Part shown: piece by piece, positions 1-10,275 of the stretch
Position numbering within the stretch: position 1 is the first letter of the stretch
Layout of the letters: each line of letters begins with the position of its first letter
Assembly (NCBI GenBank): GCA_963832245.1
Contig: CAWHTG010000003.1
Location: 1-64,000 of the forward strand
DNA length: 64,000 nt
Reading direction: 5' to 3'
DNA from: JABDBE01 sp963832245
GTDB taxonomy: Bacteria; Acidobacteriota; Terriglobia; Terriglobales; Acidobacteriaceae
The notes under the pieces: generated by a model
Database searches by the model: none
Seen by the model: the letters and a program-made list of their open reading frames with translations, nothing else
What the model was told of the DNA's origin: nothing
Program-made: the position numbers and the translations under genes

Positions 1-818
1 GCCGTCGGCTCGGGAGTGACCATCGTTAAGGAGGGCGACCGGGTCGGAGTGCCCTGGCTTTATTCGGCATGTGGTCATTGCGAATATTGCTTGAAGGGCT
101 GGGAAACCGTCTGCGGCGAGGCGCAGTTTGGCGGGTACACCATGAACGGCGGCTTTGCCGAGTACATCCTCGCGGATCCAAACTACGTTGCCCATGTGCC
201 TGCCGGACTCGCGGCTGTGGATGCAGCGCCGCTGATCTGCGCGGGCGTCACGACTTACAAGGCGATTAAGGAAAGCGGAGCGAAGCCCGGCGAATGGATG
301 GCCATCTCCGGCGCCGGCGGACTGGGGCATCTGGCGATCCAATATGCCAAGGCCATGGGACTGTTCGTATGCGCCATCGACATCGATGACGGCAAGCGGC
401 CCATGCCAAGCAGGTTGGCGCCGATATGGCGATCAACGCCAAGACCAGCGATCCGGCGGCCACCTTGAAGAAGGAAACTGGCGGCGGAGCTCATGGGGTT
501 CTGATTACGGCGCCCTCGCTCCCCGCATTCAAGCAGGGAGTTGGCATGACAAGGAAGCGGGGGACTTGCGTGTTGGTCGGGTTGCCTCCAGGCGAGTTCC
601 CGGTTCCACTCTTCGATGTGGTGGCGAACTGCATCACCATCCGAGGTTCATTCGTCGGAACGCGCCAGGATATGGCCGAAGCACTCGCCTTTGCCGCAGC
701 AGGCAAGGTCAGGGCCGATATCGAGCTCCAGCCTTTGTCTTCGATCAACCAAGTTTTCGACCGGCTCCAGCATGGCCAGGTGGCGTCACGCGTAGTGCTC
801 GACTTCGCGGGGGGCTGA
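1..818 (+). pseudogene. Zn-dependent alcohol dehydrogenase, 5' end outside window, frameshifted
   Basis: Medium-chain Zn alcohol dehydrogenase of the AdhP type, which oxidises primary alcohols to aldehydes with NAD. The first frame is open from base 1, so the true start and the catalytic-zinc N-terminus lie upstream of the window. The structural-zinc loop is visible as CGHCEYC followed by a fourth Cys at WETVC. The Rossmann motif SGAGGLGHLAIQYAKAMG follows. After DDGK the frame is lost near base 400: the correct continuation (HAKQVGADMAINAK) is in another frame and runs to the TGA at 816-818. One missing base explains the break. Either the gene is dead or the base is a sequencing error. Thiolase and acyl-CoA synthetase genes follow on the same strand, suggesting an alcohol/acetyl-CoA metabolic unit. 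Confidence 0.85.
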
Positions 819-1079
819 AGCGAAATACCAGCGCTCGGGGATGCTCGACCGATCTTGGATCATGGCGGTGAAGCCATCGGCAATCTTGGAATACGCCGCC
901 ACTATGCTTCGGCAGGGGCATCCCGGAGTGAGCAATTCTGAGCAGACCCGCCGCCGCCGCGAATGATTCAATGTTCGCGGCTGAAAAACCCGACCCACAC
1001 GGTCAACCATTCGGGCCCCCAAATGGAGACCCGATTTCTCTAATAACGTTCTCTTGCCGATCCTCTCAGGAGTTAGGCC

Positions 1080-2280
1080 ATGGCCTTCATCGAAGATGTT
1101 GTCATCGTATCGGCAGTACGCACGCCGATTGGGAAATTTCAGGGCTCGCTTTCCGATTTAGGCGCTCCGCAACTGGGCGCCATCGTCGTGCGCGAGGCCG
1201 TCCGGCGCGCCGGCATCGATCCCAACACCGTCGATGAATGCATCATGGGTAACGTCATTTCCGCTGGATTGGGCCAGAACCCGGCGCGCCAGGCTGCTCT
1301 TGGCGGCGGACTCTCCGACAGCGTCAGCGCCCTGACCATTAACAAAGTCTGCGGCTCGGGATTGAAGGCGGTCGCGCTCGGCCAGCAAGCTATCCAGACG
1401 GGAACTCGCAGTTCGTTGTGGCCGGCGGCATGGAGAGCATGACCAATGCTCCCTATCTTCTGCAAACTGCGCGGAAGGGATTCCGCCTGGGCGATCGAAA
1501 GGTGGTCGACTCGATGGTGCACGATGGCCTGTGGGACATTTTCAACGACTACCACATGGGCAACACTGCCGAGAATGTCGCCGAGAAGTACCAGATCACC
1601 CGCGAGGAGCAGGATGAATATGCCCTCAACTCGCATCGCAAAGCGGTGAGCGCGATGAATGAGTGCCGCTTCAAAGATCAGATCATTCCCGTCGAACTGC
1701 CGTCGAAGAAGAAAGGCGTACCTCCGGGTTTGTTCAGCAAGGATGAGTCGCCGCGCCCGGACTCGACCATTGAGCTTTTGCGCAGTCTGAAGCCGGCCTT
1801 CAAGAAAGACGGCACGGTGACCGCGGGCAACGCGCAGGCGTCACCGACGGCGCATCGGCTCTTGTACTCATGTCGGCAGCGAAGGCAAATGAGCTCGGGC
1901 TGAAGCCGATGGCCCGTATTGTCGCGCAGGCCAGCAGTGGCATTGCTCCCGCGTGGATCATGATGGCCCCGGTTGAGACTGTGCATCGGCTCTGGAAGAA
2001 GACAGGATGGAAGAACGAAGATGTTGACCTTTACGAAATCAACGAGGCCTTCTCCGTGGCGGCGATCGGGGTCACGCGTGAACTCGGACTCGATCTCAAC
2101 AAAGTTAACGTGAACGGCGGTGCGGTCGCCCTCGGACATCCTATCGGCGCTAGCGGCGCGCGAATACTTACCACTTTGCTTTACGCGATGATCCAGCGCG
2201 ACGTGCACAAAGGCATCGCGGCGCTTTGCCTCGGCGGCGGCAATGCGATGGGCTTGGCGGTGGAGCGGTACGCATCATAA
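1080..2280 (+). pseudogene. Acetyl-CoA acetyltransferase (thiolase, PhaA-like), two frameshifts
   Basis: Thiolase that condenses two acetyl-CoA to acetoacetyl-CoA, the first step of polyhydroxybutyrate synthesis, or does the reverse. Start chosen at the ATG 8 nt after AGGAG. Visible motifs: the nucleophile Cys in NKVCGSGLKAV, VVAGGMESMTNAPY, the C-terminal NGGAVALGHPIGASGAR, and the second catalytic Cys in ALCLGGGNAMG. Three frames are needed. One base is missing near 1401 (between AIQTG and NSQFVV) and one near 1838 (between NAQ and GVTDGASAL). With both restored the product would be about 400 residues, the normal length. Its neighbours are an acyl-CoA synthetase downstream and broken phaB, phasin and PHB depolymerase genes on the other strand. 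Confidence 0.9.
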
Positions 2281-2290
2281 CTCTGGTACC

Positions 2291-2324
2291 TGAGCTCGCT
2301 CGCGCCCGTTTGGGCAGGCGAGCT
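2291..2324 (+). other. Intergenic hairpin between thiolase and acyl-CoA synthetase
   Basis: AGCTCGC (2293-2299) pairs with GCGAGCT (2318-2324), and GCCC with GGGC inside, closing a short GTTT loop. No T-tract follows, so it is not a standard intrinsic terminator. It sits about 15 nt upstream of the next start codon and could be a repeat or an mRNA stability or attenuation element. Confidence 0.35.
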
Positions 2325-2339
2325 AAAAGGGTTCACTTT

Positions 2340-5160
2340 ATGTCCACGATTTCTGCCATCAAAGTCCCGGTTTCTCCGATCAAGCCAGTCCCGTCCCCAG
2401 AAGGTTACCGTTCTGAAGGCCATCCTCTGATCCACTGTTTCTTCCTAAAAGCGTTGCCGTGATCGGCGCTTCCGAGCGCGCCGGCAGCGTAGGCCGCTCG
2501 GTGCTGTGGAACCTGCTGAGCAGCCCCTTCGGTGGCACGGTTTTTCCGGTGAATGCTAAGCGCTCCAATGTGCTCGGGATCAAGGCTTACCCCAGCCTGC
2601 GGATCTGCCGGACAAGGTGGACCTGGTGGTGGTGGTTACGCCCGCCCACACTGTGCCCGAAATCATCGCCGAATCGGTGGAGCTTGGTATTCCTGCCGGC
2701 ATCGTGATTTCTGCCGGCTTCAAAGAATTCGGCGAGCACGGCAAAGAATTGGAGCGGCAGATTGCCCAGACCATCCGCGGCAAGATGCGGCTCATCGGTC
2801 CCAACTGCCTCGGTGTGATGAATCCGATCCGCGGCCTGAACGCGACTTTCGCCCACACCGTGGCGCGGCCGGGCAACGTGGCTTTTATCAGCCAGAGCGG
2901 CGCGTTGTGCACTGCGGTGCTCGACTGGAGCTTGCGCGAGAACGTCGGCTTCAGCGCCTTCGTCTCGATTGGTTCCATGCTCGACGTGAACTGGGGCGAC
3001 CTGGTGGACTACTTCGGCAACGACTCGCGAACCCAGAGCATCGTCATCTACATGGAGTCCATCGGCGACGCCCGGACGTTTCTGTCGGCGGCTCGCGAGG
3101 TATCGCTGAACAAGCCCGTGATCGTAATCAAGGCCGGGCGCACTCCCGAGGCCGCCAAGGCCGCGGCCTCGCATACCGGATCGTTGACCGGCAGCGACGA
3201 AGTCCTCGATGCTGCTTTCCGGCGTTGCGGCGTGCTGCGCGTCAACGACATAGCCGACATCTTCTTTATGTCGGACGTTCTGGCTAAGCAGCCGCGACCT
3301 CGCGGCAAGCGTCTGTGCATCCTGACCAACGCTGGCGGGCCGGGGGTGCTGGCCACCGACGCGCTGGTCGCGGGTGGAGGCGAACTGGCCGAACTGTCGG
3401 AAGAGACCATGAGGGCCTTCGACGCCATCCTGCCTCCGCAGTGGAGCCACAACAATCCGGTGGATATCCTCGGCGATGCCGAACCGGAGCGGTACGCCAA
3501 GTCGCTGGAGATTGCCGCCAAAGACCCCGCGATCGACGGCATGCTGGTGATTCTCACTCCCCAGGAGATGACCAACCCGACGCAGATCGCTGAAAAGCTG
3601 AAGCCGTACGCCAAGGGATTGGGCAAGCCGCTGCTGGCCAGCTGGATGGGCGGCGCTGAGGTCGCAGCGGGCGAGGAAATCCTGAACCGAGCCGGCATTC
3701 CGACATTCGAGTTCCCCGACAGTGCGGTGCGCGCGTTTAATTACATGTGGCGCTACGCTTACAACCTGAAGGGGATCTACGAAACGCCATCCATGCCGCA
3801 ACACGGGGGCGCCGCGTTACAGCGCGGCACGGCCGAGACCCTCATCCGCGAAGTACGGCAGACGGGCCGCACCATCCTGACCGAGCACGAGTCCAAGCAG
3901 TTGCTTAAGGCGTACGACATCCCCACGGTCGAAACGCGGATCGCGGTCACCGAGCAGGAAGCATTGCAGGCCGCGGAAGAGATCGGCTACCCGATTGTGC
4001 TGAAGCTGTACTCGCTCACCATCACGCACAAGACCGACGTGGGCGGCGTACAGTTGAACCTGCCCGATGCCGCAGCGGTAAAGAGGGCGTTCCACACCAT
4101 CAATCAGTCGGTCACGGAGAAAGTCGGCGCCGAACACTTCCACGGCGTTACTGTGCAGCCGATGGTGAAGCTCGACGGCTACGAGCTGATCGTCGGCAGC
4201 AGCCTGGATTCGCAGTTCGGCCCCGTCCTGTTGTTCGGCACCGGCGGCCAACTGGTCGAAGTGTTCCAGGACCGCGCGCTGGCCCTCCCTCCACTGAATT
4301 CCACGCTGGCTCGGCGGCTGATGGAGCAGACCAAAATCTTCCAGGCGCTGAAGGGGGTCCGCGGCCGGAAGCCGGTTGACCTGCAAGCTCTGGAAGAATT
4401 GCTGGTGCGCTTCAGCCAGCTCGTGGTCGAACATCCCTGGATCAAGGAAATCGACATCAATCCACTGCTGGCCTCGCCGGACCGCCTGATGGCTCTGGAT
4501 GCGCGCGTGGTCCTACACGGGCCGGAGGTGACCGAGGAGAATTTGCCGGAGGCCGCGATCCGACCGTATCCAATCCATCTGGTCAGCCAGTGGACGACGA
4601 AGAATGGCAATGCCGTGACCATCCGGCCGATTCGTCCCGAGGACGAGACGGCCATTGTCGAGTTCCACACCAAACTCTCGGAGCGCAGCGTCTATCTGCG
4701 CTACTTCCAGCTTTTTAAATTTACTCAGCGCACCGCTCACGAACGCCTGACCCGCATCTGCTTCATTGACTACAACCGTGAAATGGCTCTGGTGGCAGAG
4801 CGCAAGCTCGAGAGCGGCGGGACCGAAATCCTCGCCGTCGGCCGTCTCAACAAACTGCACGGCCGTGAAGAAGCCGAGATGGATGCGGTGATCATCGACA
4901 CCGCGCAACATATGGGTATCGGGACAGAGTTGTATCGCCTCCTCATCCAAATCGCGCGCGACGAAAAACTAAAGATGGTGTTCTCTTACATACTGCCCGA
5001 GAACTCTGAGATGCGCGCGCTATGCCTGAAGCACGGCTTCACGATGTTCTCGAATTTGGAGGACAACCTGATCCGGGCGGAGTTGGTGCTGGAGGGCTCA
5101 CCCGAACTGTCGCACCAGATTATGCGCAATCAAATCCAAGCGGTGGAGACTACCGCTTAG
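2340..5160 (+). CDS. ADP-forming acyl-CoA synthetase fused to GNAT acetyltransferase (Pat-like), 5' end frameshifted
   Basis: Large acetate-CoA ligase (ADP-forming) family protein with a C-terminal GNAT domain, the layout of Pat-type protein lysine acetyltransferases. Order: CoA-binding domain (VAVIGASERAGSVGRSV), ligase-CoA domains including SHTGSLTGS, whose His is the phosphorylated residue in active ADP-forming synthetases, an ATP-grasp domain (TILTEHESKQLLKAYDIP), then GNAT beginning near TIRPIRPEDE. The part from base 2617 to the stop is one open frame of 847 codons. Upstream, the start at 2340 and the CoA-binding core lie in two other frames. Single missing bases near 2447 and 2600 restore about 940 residues. 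The retained His suggests real acyl-CoA synthesis or hydrolysis in addition to, or instead of, protein acetylation. An independent start at 2617 would lack the CoA-binding core. Confidence 0.85.
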
Positions 5161-6243
5161 CGCTGAATAGATGGCTTGAGGTACCGAACTGCCCGGTGTA
5201 ACAGTTTGTAAGAGCGCCACGAAGGACTGACCGCGACTGGGAGTCGTCGAGTGAGTCCAAGGTCGTTTCGCAAAAGAACTGCCACATTTCTTCACTAGCG
5301 TTCGGCCCTCTCCTGTCAGCGAAGCGCCCGGCCGACGGAGAACCCGACCAGGCGTGACCCACACCCCGGATTAACCACTTCTCGATCAACAACCGGCCAG
5401 CGCTGTCCGCATACTTGCACTTCTGAAAACTATATCCACCCGGGACGCCGCCATTGATCAATTCTCCGGCCTGATCAAGCGCGCTTTTACCCTCCATATT
5501 TTCCGTCGAGGTAATCGTTGGTTCTAGCCCACTGAGTAATTACCTGGTCAGCATTCGCGGGATTGAGATAAGGATCTGCAGTCCCTTGGAAGACAATTAC
5601 AGGCATGTGGCGCTTGAGCTTTTCTCTCAACCAACGCTCATCGCCTGGAAAGCGAGAAGCCCCTGGTGATTCGGCTCTGGGCCACCTCTTGTTATTGCAG
5701 TGAGACCCGCAACTGCGGTCGCGGCCGCAGCAAACTCAGGGCCCGCGACCACACCAATAGCCATGAAGAGATCGGGGTGGGTAGCTCCCAAAAGAGCCGC
5801 CATCGCCGCCCCCGCCGAGAGACCCGCCACATAAACCTGATCGGGATCAATATTTATGTGACGAAACGGCTTGCTCGATAACAGCGGCCAGTACAGAGGG
5901 CTCTCCGGCCTCGCGCGCTTGATGTTTTGGATTGAACCAATTCCAACATCGCAGGGGGTTGGCCTCGGTCGTCTGTTCCGGATAGACAACTAGAAAGTTG
6001 GCCCTTTCCGCGATCGCATTCATCCCACAAATCTTCGCCAAGTCCTTGGCATTCTGCCCACAACCGTGCAGCATCATGACAAGGGGCGATGGTTCTCGCC
6101 TATCACTTAGTGGGCGGAACCCAAAGTCTATACTTACGCGAGCCGGATGTACTGGTAGCGGTGCCGATTATCCATTTCCCGCCACGACGGTGCGATAAGG
6201 GTTTACGGCGGCCGAGGATGCGGGCGATTTGTTTCCAGTCCAT
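5150..6243 (-). pseudogene. PHB depolymerase-family esterase, multiple frameshifts
   Basis: Remnant of an alpha/beta-hydrolase esterase of the polyhydroxybutyrate depolymerase family. Pieces in order on the minus strand: a possible start at 6243 with GKWIIGTATSTSGSRKYRLW; the oxyanion-region motif MMLHGCGQNAKDL (from 6077); the nucleophile elbow GLSAGAAMAALLG (near 5810); the catalytic-Asp stretch VIVFQGTADPYLNP (near 5580); and the catalytic-His stretch GVGHAWSGS with the family ending GPNASEEMWQFF (near 5280). These lie in different frames, so at least three indels have occurred and no intact product can be made. It would have mobilised stored polyester. The phasin, reductase and thiolase nearby support this role. 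Confidence 0.8.
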
Positions 6244-6408
6244 CGAATGAAGGTACGCTCTTTATTTCTTGGAGCAGATGACATAGTCCACTGCGCAGGT
6301 TACCCACAGCATACCGTTTCCCGGAACGCCGTTGAAGCGGGCTTCGAACGGCGCTCCGAGTTGAATGCTGCTCCGTGATAACGCAGAATCAACGAACGAA
6401 TACTTGCC

Positions 6409-6834
6409 TCATGCCGTGCGTTTTGAGGCGGTCGCTGCCTTAGCTTCCCGCGTGACAAGATCCAGCGCTTTCTTTTGCACTTCAACGGCACGCTCGATGG
6501 ATTGCTGGATGGTCTTTGTTAAGTCCGCCGCAACCTTCTGCGCCGAGTTGCCGCTATCCTTCGCGCTCTCGACCAGTGAAGCAGTCTGTTTCACTATATG
6601 GTCGATTACGCTCTTCTGTGCTTCGATGTACCCCTCAAAAGCTTGTCCGGCCAGGTCATACACGGCGGGCGCTGATGGCACGGACTGAGGGCCCTTCTTG
6701 TAAGCCGCGATCGCCTCCGCATTTTGCCGCGCGGCGTCGTCGAGCGACTTCTTCTGCAATTCGGCCGCTCGTTCCACTCCCTTGATGAAGAGGCTCGCGA
6801 ACTCGGCAGGATGATCGGTCTTGGTCTCTGTCAT
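6409..6834 (-). CDS. Phasin family protein
   Basis: Small helical protein of about 141 residues resembling phasins, which coat polyhydroxyalkanoate granules. The start MTETKTDH is preferred over an upstream in-frame codon at 6873 because AAGGA lies 6 nt before it. The body is alanine/lysine/glutamate-rich with amphipathic heptads (AAELQKKSLDDAARQNAEAI, RAVEVQKKALDLVTREAKAA) and no membrane segment. It is the only uninterrupted gene in the PHB group here. It sits between the broken esterase and the broken acetoacetyl-CoA reductase on the same strand, so it may be a survivor of a decaying operon. The assignment rests on composition, coiled-coil pattern and neighbours, because phasins share little primary sequence. 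Confidence 0.75.
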   Translation of the reverse strand: MTETKTDHPAEFASLFIKGVERAAELQKKSLDDAARQNAEAIAAYKKGPQSVPSAPAVYDLAGQAFEGYIEAQKSVIDHIVKQTASLVESAKDSGNSAQKVAADLTKTIQQSIERAVEVQKKALDLVTREAKAATASKRTA

Positions 6835-6844
6835 TTTGATCCTT

Positions 6845-7721
6845 TCAGCTGTCGCCGTTCCGGCGCAGCGCACTTGAGTGATTTCTCAACATCGCATTGC
6901 AGGACACCCAAGTCTGGTCACAATTGAACACTCTCCAATACAAGGAGAGTGTGACCCCAGTCATCATAGGCGACGGAACTAGAAAAGGGGTGCGAGCGGG
7001 CGACCACTCGCTCATTGCATGTAGCTGACCACCGTTTATCGACACGTTGGCGCCGGTGATGAATGCCGCCTCGTCCAAGCACAGGTAGACGATCAAGCCC
7101 GCGACCTCGTCCGGCTTGCCGAGTCGGTTGACAGGGATCTGGGGAAGGATTTTGCTATCGAGGATGTCGCTTGGAATGGCCATCACCATCTAGAGCCTTG
7201 GTGAAGCCGTGCATGCCCGCCTTAGCCGCCGAGTAATTGGTCTGCCCGAACGCACCCTTTCTGACCATTCACCGATGAAACATTGATGATGCGGCCCCAC
7301 CCTGGCGTGACCATGCCATCGAGAACCTGCTTGGTCATGTTGAACACCGAATCGAGATTAGTGTGGATGACCGCATCCCAGTCAGCTTTCGTCATCTCTT
7401 CTTGAACGTGCGGTCCTTCGTGATGCCAGCGTTGTTGATGAGGATATCGATTGGGCCGACTTCCCGGTGGAGGTTCGACACACCCAATTCGCATGAATCA
7501 TAATCGGCCACATCGATTGGAAATGCCGCGACCTGATAACTACGTGCTTTCATGTCAGCGAGCCAGTTCGGGGCGTTGTTATTCCCTGGAGAACGCGTTA
7601 CGACAACGCGGTAGCCAGCGTCGTGCATCTTTGTGCTGATTGTATGACCAAGTCCACCCATGCCACCTGTGACCAGTGCCGAACGCGATTTTGGTTCGTT
7701 ACATATGAAACGCAAACGCAT
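6845..7721 (-). pseudogene. phaB: Acetoacetyl-CoA reductase (PhaB-like SDR), frameshifts and internal deletion
   Basis: Short-chain dehydrogenase of the PhaB type, reducing acetoacetyl-CoA to 3-hydroxybutyryl-CoA with NADPH. Visible pieces: SALVTGGMGGLGHTI (cofactor loop), DILINNAGITKDRTF, WDAVIHTNLDSVFNMTKQVL, GRIINVSSVNGQKG (catalytic Ser region), TNYSAAKAGMHGFTKAL (catalytic Tyr-x3-Lys), then MVMAIPSDILDSKILPQIPV and FITGANVSINGG. Frames change near 7395 and 7250. At about 7195, TKAL runs directly into DMVMAIP, so roughly 22 codons normally found there (the stretch ending in the VNTVSPGY motif) are missing. That deletion cannot be a single-base sequencing error, so the gene is genuinely dead. 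The 5' start is uncertain. The last frame runs past the normal C-terminus to a stop just before the phasin gene. Confidence 0.85.
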
Positions 7722-7913
7722 TCCATGCGAGCAGGAGTCTCTCGGACGCCCCATGCGACCAACTTGGCCGTTCTACGATTTGAAAATGCCAGACTGAACA
7801 CCGAAGAAATCTGGGTCAAATAAGGGTCACGATGTTCGTCACCTTCCGTGTTTCAACGTCCCCGTGGGTTGTCATCTGCGGCGCAAAGTTGTTGGATTTG
7901 CTGCGTCCCACGA

Positions 7914-7960
<47 letters not shown>

Positions 7961-8177
7961 TTCTTTTGCCCGCATAAAACCTGCGGAACATTGACTCCCT
8001 GCCGGAATTGTACCTACGATTGTCCTAACTCCGCCGGACAGGAGAACCGTGACATTCATAATTTTTCGGCGTCACTACGGGGAAACCTGGGACAGCAAGA
8101 ACCGCTACGACCCGAAATGTCGCGGCGAACTTGTGGCCAAGGAAGCAAACGATCTGGGAGCGGGCCAGATTACAAAT

Positions 8178-8978
8178 TCATTTGGCCTGCGAGCGTACGT
8201 GTTGCACCATTTCCACCAACGCCTTTCGAGTCTCAGCCGGATTGCTTACCTCTCTCAAGAATGCAATGCGAGCACCGCGCATACCATCCGGGGTCCGCAA
8301 TCGGATCTGAAAACCAAGACGATCGACGGTTGTCATGGTTGCTTCCGTTGAATTAACGTGAGCAAATTGGCGGGCGAGCAAGACCAGCGCGTCCTTGTGG
8401 TCGGCGTTCATGTGCTGAATGATTTCGGCCATGGAGTCTGCGAGAGGGTCGGGTTGGCTGCGGTCATAATCGGATGCAGATACCCAGCCCATCACCCCGA
8501 AGCCGCCCACGTAATAAACATCAACGACGTCCATGCGGTAGAACGAAAAGTCTTCAAAATCTACCCAATACTTGCTGTTGGCGTGACGCTCCAGGTACAG
8601 CTTGCGCACCTCAGCCGATTCGGTGTTCGGTGCCGCCAGAACATTCCCTACCAGCGTGACCCTCGAGGCGCCGAGCGGTTCGCCCTGGGTGTCCTCCTGG
8701 GTAACAAGCAAGCTGGCGCGGGCGTCGGCCTGCAAGTTCTGCGTATGCATAGCCATGGTGCTGATCAGGAATATGGGACGGCCGTGATCGTCCAGCCCGT
8801 AGGGCATTACAGACCCAAACGGGAATCCTGACTGTTTACGCGACAGGGTAGAGAGACTGCCGACGCGGCCCAGATAGACTAATGTGCGCGCACGTTCGGC
8901 GAACGTGGGCTCGGGGACTGGAGGCTGGTCACTCGCAGGTCCAGGCCCCGCATGTTTTCTGCCGGATGAGATTGTCAT
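8178..8978 (-). CDS. HugZ-like pyridoxamine-5'-phosphate-oxidase-fold protein with DUF2470
   Basis: Protein of 266 residues with an N-terminal split-barrel FMN/heme-binding domain (ARTLVYLGRVGSLSTLSRKQ, PFGSVMPYGLD, PIFLISTMAMHTQNL) and a C-terminal DUF2470 domain starting at HMNADHKDAL. Family members bind FMN or heme; HugZ proteins degrade heme. The exact cofactor cannot be read from the sequence. It starts 12 nt after the ParB-like gene on the same strand, so the two are probably co-transcribed. A long plus-strand frame over the same bases is a shadow. Confidence 0.85.
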   Translation of the reverse strand: MTISSGRKHAGPGPASDQPPVPEPTFAERARTLVYLGRVGSLSTLSRKQSGFPFGSVMPYGLDDHGRPIFLISTMAMHTQNLQADARASLLVTQEDTQGEPLGASRVTLVGNVLAAPNTESAEVRKLYLERHANSKYWVDFEDFSFYRMDVVDVYYVGGFGVMGWVSASDYDRSQPDPLADSMAEIIQHMNADHKDALVLLARQFAHVNSTEATMTTVDRLGFQIRLRTPDGMRGARIAFLREVSNPAETRKALVEMVQHVRSQAK

Positions 8979-8990
8979 TGGTCTTCTTTC

Positions 8991-9953
8991 CTATGTTTCG
9001 TTGTCAGGCGGTCCTGCCGCTCCTGCCAGATCCTGCGGCTTGATCTTCTCGACGTTGAATTTTGCCGCACGCTCTCGCATGGTCTTGAGCACTTCTTCGA
9101 GTGGAGGCGGTTCGCCCTTAATCCAACGCAGCGGGTTGACGCGCGCTACCACGAACGAGCGCAGGTACGGGCTGACGAGACCGCGTTCCTTCAGCTTCTT
9201 TACCGCGGCCGCAACTTTCTCCTCGAGGTCGAGCACCATCGTGGCCCGTTTCTCGTGATCCTTGACGGCGACGCGGAGCGGTTCATCGGTAAAGGTCTCG
9301 AGTCGCCGGAGGATTGAATGGTAGGCACCACCGCCGAAGCGAGGGAAGCGTTCATAGCAGATGCCGAGAGTGACTAGGGCGGGTTCGTCCAGGTAGAACG
9401 CGAATTGTGACTCGGGTCGCGTGGCATCTTCGTCCACCAGACCACGGTAGATGCGGATGACCTCCAGGGAGCGTTCCTTGAGATTGTGAGCCTTCTCCGT
9501 ATTCAGCGCGAGGATCTGCCAGGCTAACTCGCGGTCAGCCACCACGAGCGCAGTAATGGATTTCGCCCCCAGGCGACGCATGGCTTCGAGGCGATGCCGG
9601 CCGTTGGGAGTCCAGAAACCTGTCTTCGGCGCCACGACAGCGATGATCGGGTCGAGAAAACGCCCGGTTTTGTTGATGACATCCGCGAGCCGTTTGTGGT
9701 GAGCATCGGAGAGATCTCGCTGGAAGGGAGTTGGCTCGACGGCATCGATCGGCAAAATCGAAAGCAAGAGCGGATGACCGCCGAGAGGTTCCTTGTACAA
9801 TCCCACAACGCAGCCTCCGGCTTTCTCGATTAGCTCTGCAGCTTCCGCGGCAGTTCCTGTCGGCTGCTCGAGCCGGCACTCGGCCGGGCCGAGGCCCTTC
9901 GTCCCGGGCTTGGCTTTGCGAGGACGATGGAGGGCTGGAGCACGCTTGACCAT
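8991..9953 (-). CDS. ParB-like nuclease-domain protein
   Basis: Protein of 320 residues with a ParB/Sulfiredoxin-type N-terminal domain: LPIDAVEPTPFQRDLSDAH (box I-like), DPIIAVVAPKTGFWTPNGRH and RHRLEAMRRLGAKSITALVV (box II-like), followed by a helical region and a lysine-rich tail. A basic N-terminal leader (MVKRAPALHRPRKAKPG) precedes it. No ParA gene is adjacent, and the usual ParB DNA-binding helix-turn-helix is not obvious. It is probably a stand-alone ParB-domain protein rather than the chromosomal partition factor. It precedes the HugZ-like gene on the same strand. Confidence 0.7.
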   Translation of the reverse strand: MVKRAPALHRPRKAKPGTKGLGPAECRLEQPTGTAAEAAELIEKAGGCVVGLYKEPLGGHPLLLSILPIDAVEPTPFQRDLSDAHHKRLADVINKTGRFLDPIIAVVAPKTGFWTPNGRHRLEAMRRLGAKSITALVVADRELAWQILALNTEKAHNLKERSLEVIRIYRGLVDEDATRPESQFAFYLDEPALVTLGICYERFPRFGGGAYHSILRRLETFTDEPLRVAVKDHEKRATMVLDLEEKVAAAVKKLKERGLVSPYLRSFVVARVNPLRWIKGEPPPLEEVLKTMRERAAKFNVEKIKPQDLAGAAGPPDNET

Positions 9954-10072
9954 GCGAGAGACTCTATTCTAGTTCCGGACGGATTGCCTCTCATCACCGA
10001 CCACAGTCCCCACGATGGTGCGCTCACGCCCGCGCACATCGTGTAGCCCTGATCGGCACGGCTGAAAGTGGT

Positions 10073-10192
10073 TGCGGAAAAACTCGTTGTCTGACATTAA
10101 GTGCAACCTCAGCGGCTAAAGCCGAATTCAAAACAAAGCACTTACCGCAGCGCTGGAAGCGCTGCGCCACCCAAAATCAGAGTTTTTCCGCA
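10073..10192. repeat. 120-bp element with 13-bp terminal inverted repeats and internal palindromes
   Basis: TGCGGAAAAACTC (10073-10085) and its exact reverse complement GAGTTTTTCCGCA (10180-10192) bound a block with two internal palindromes: CGGCTAAAGCCG (10113-10124) and GCAGCGCT/AGCGCTGC (10147-10165). Related pieces recur near 12830-12890 and 32205-32259. No coding capacity. It occupies most of the gap between the ParB-like and tldD genes; I see nothing else in that gap. Confidence 0.7.
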
Positions 10193-10275
10193 GCCTCTGA
10201 AAGCCGTGCCTCTCCACAAAACCATCCCTTCCAGCATGATCGGCGGCTAATTGCTAAGTGCCAACGCTGCTTTCC

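Noticed and set aside
2587..3804. 405-codon minus-strand open frame opposite the acyl-CoA synthetase gene
   Set aside because: It lies wholly antisense to a strongly recognised protein, has Gln/Arg/His-rich shadow composition and no domain.
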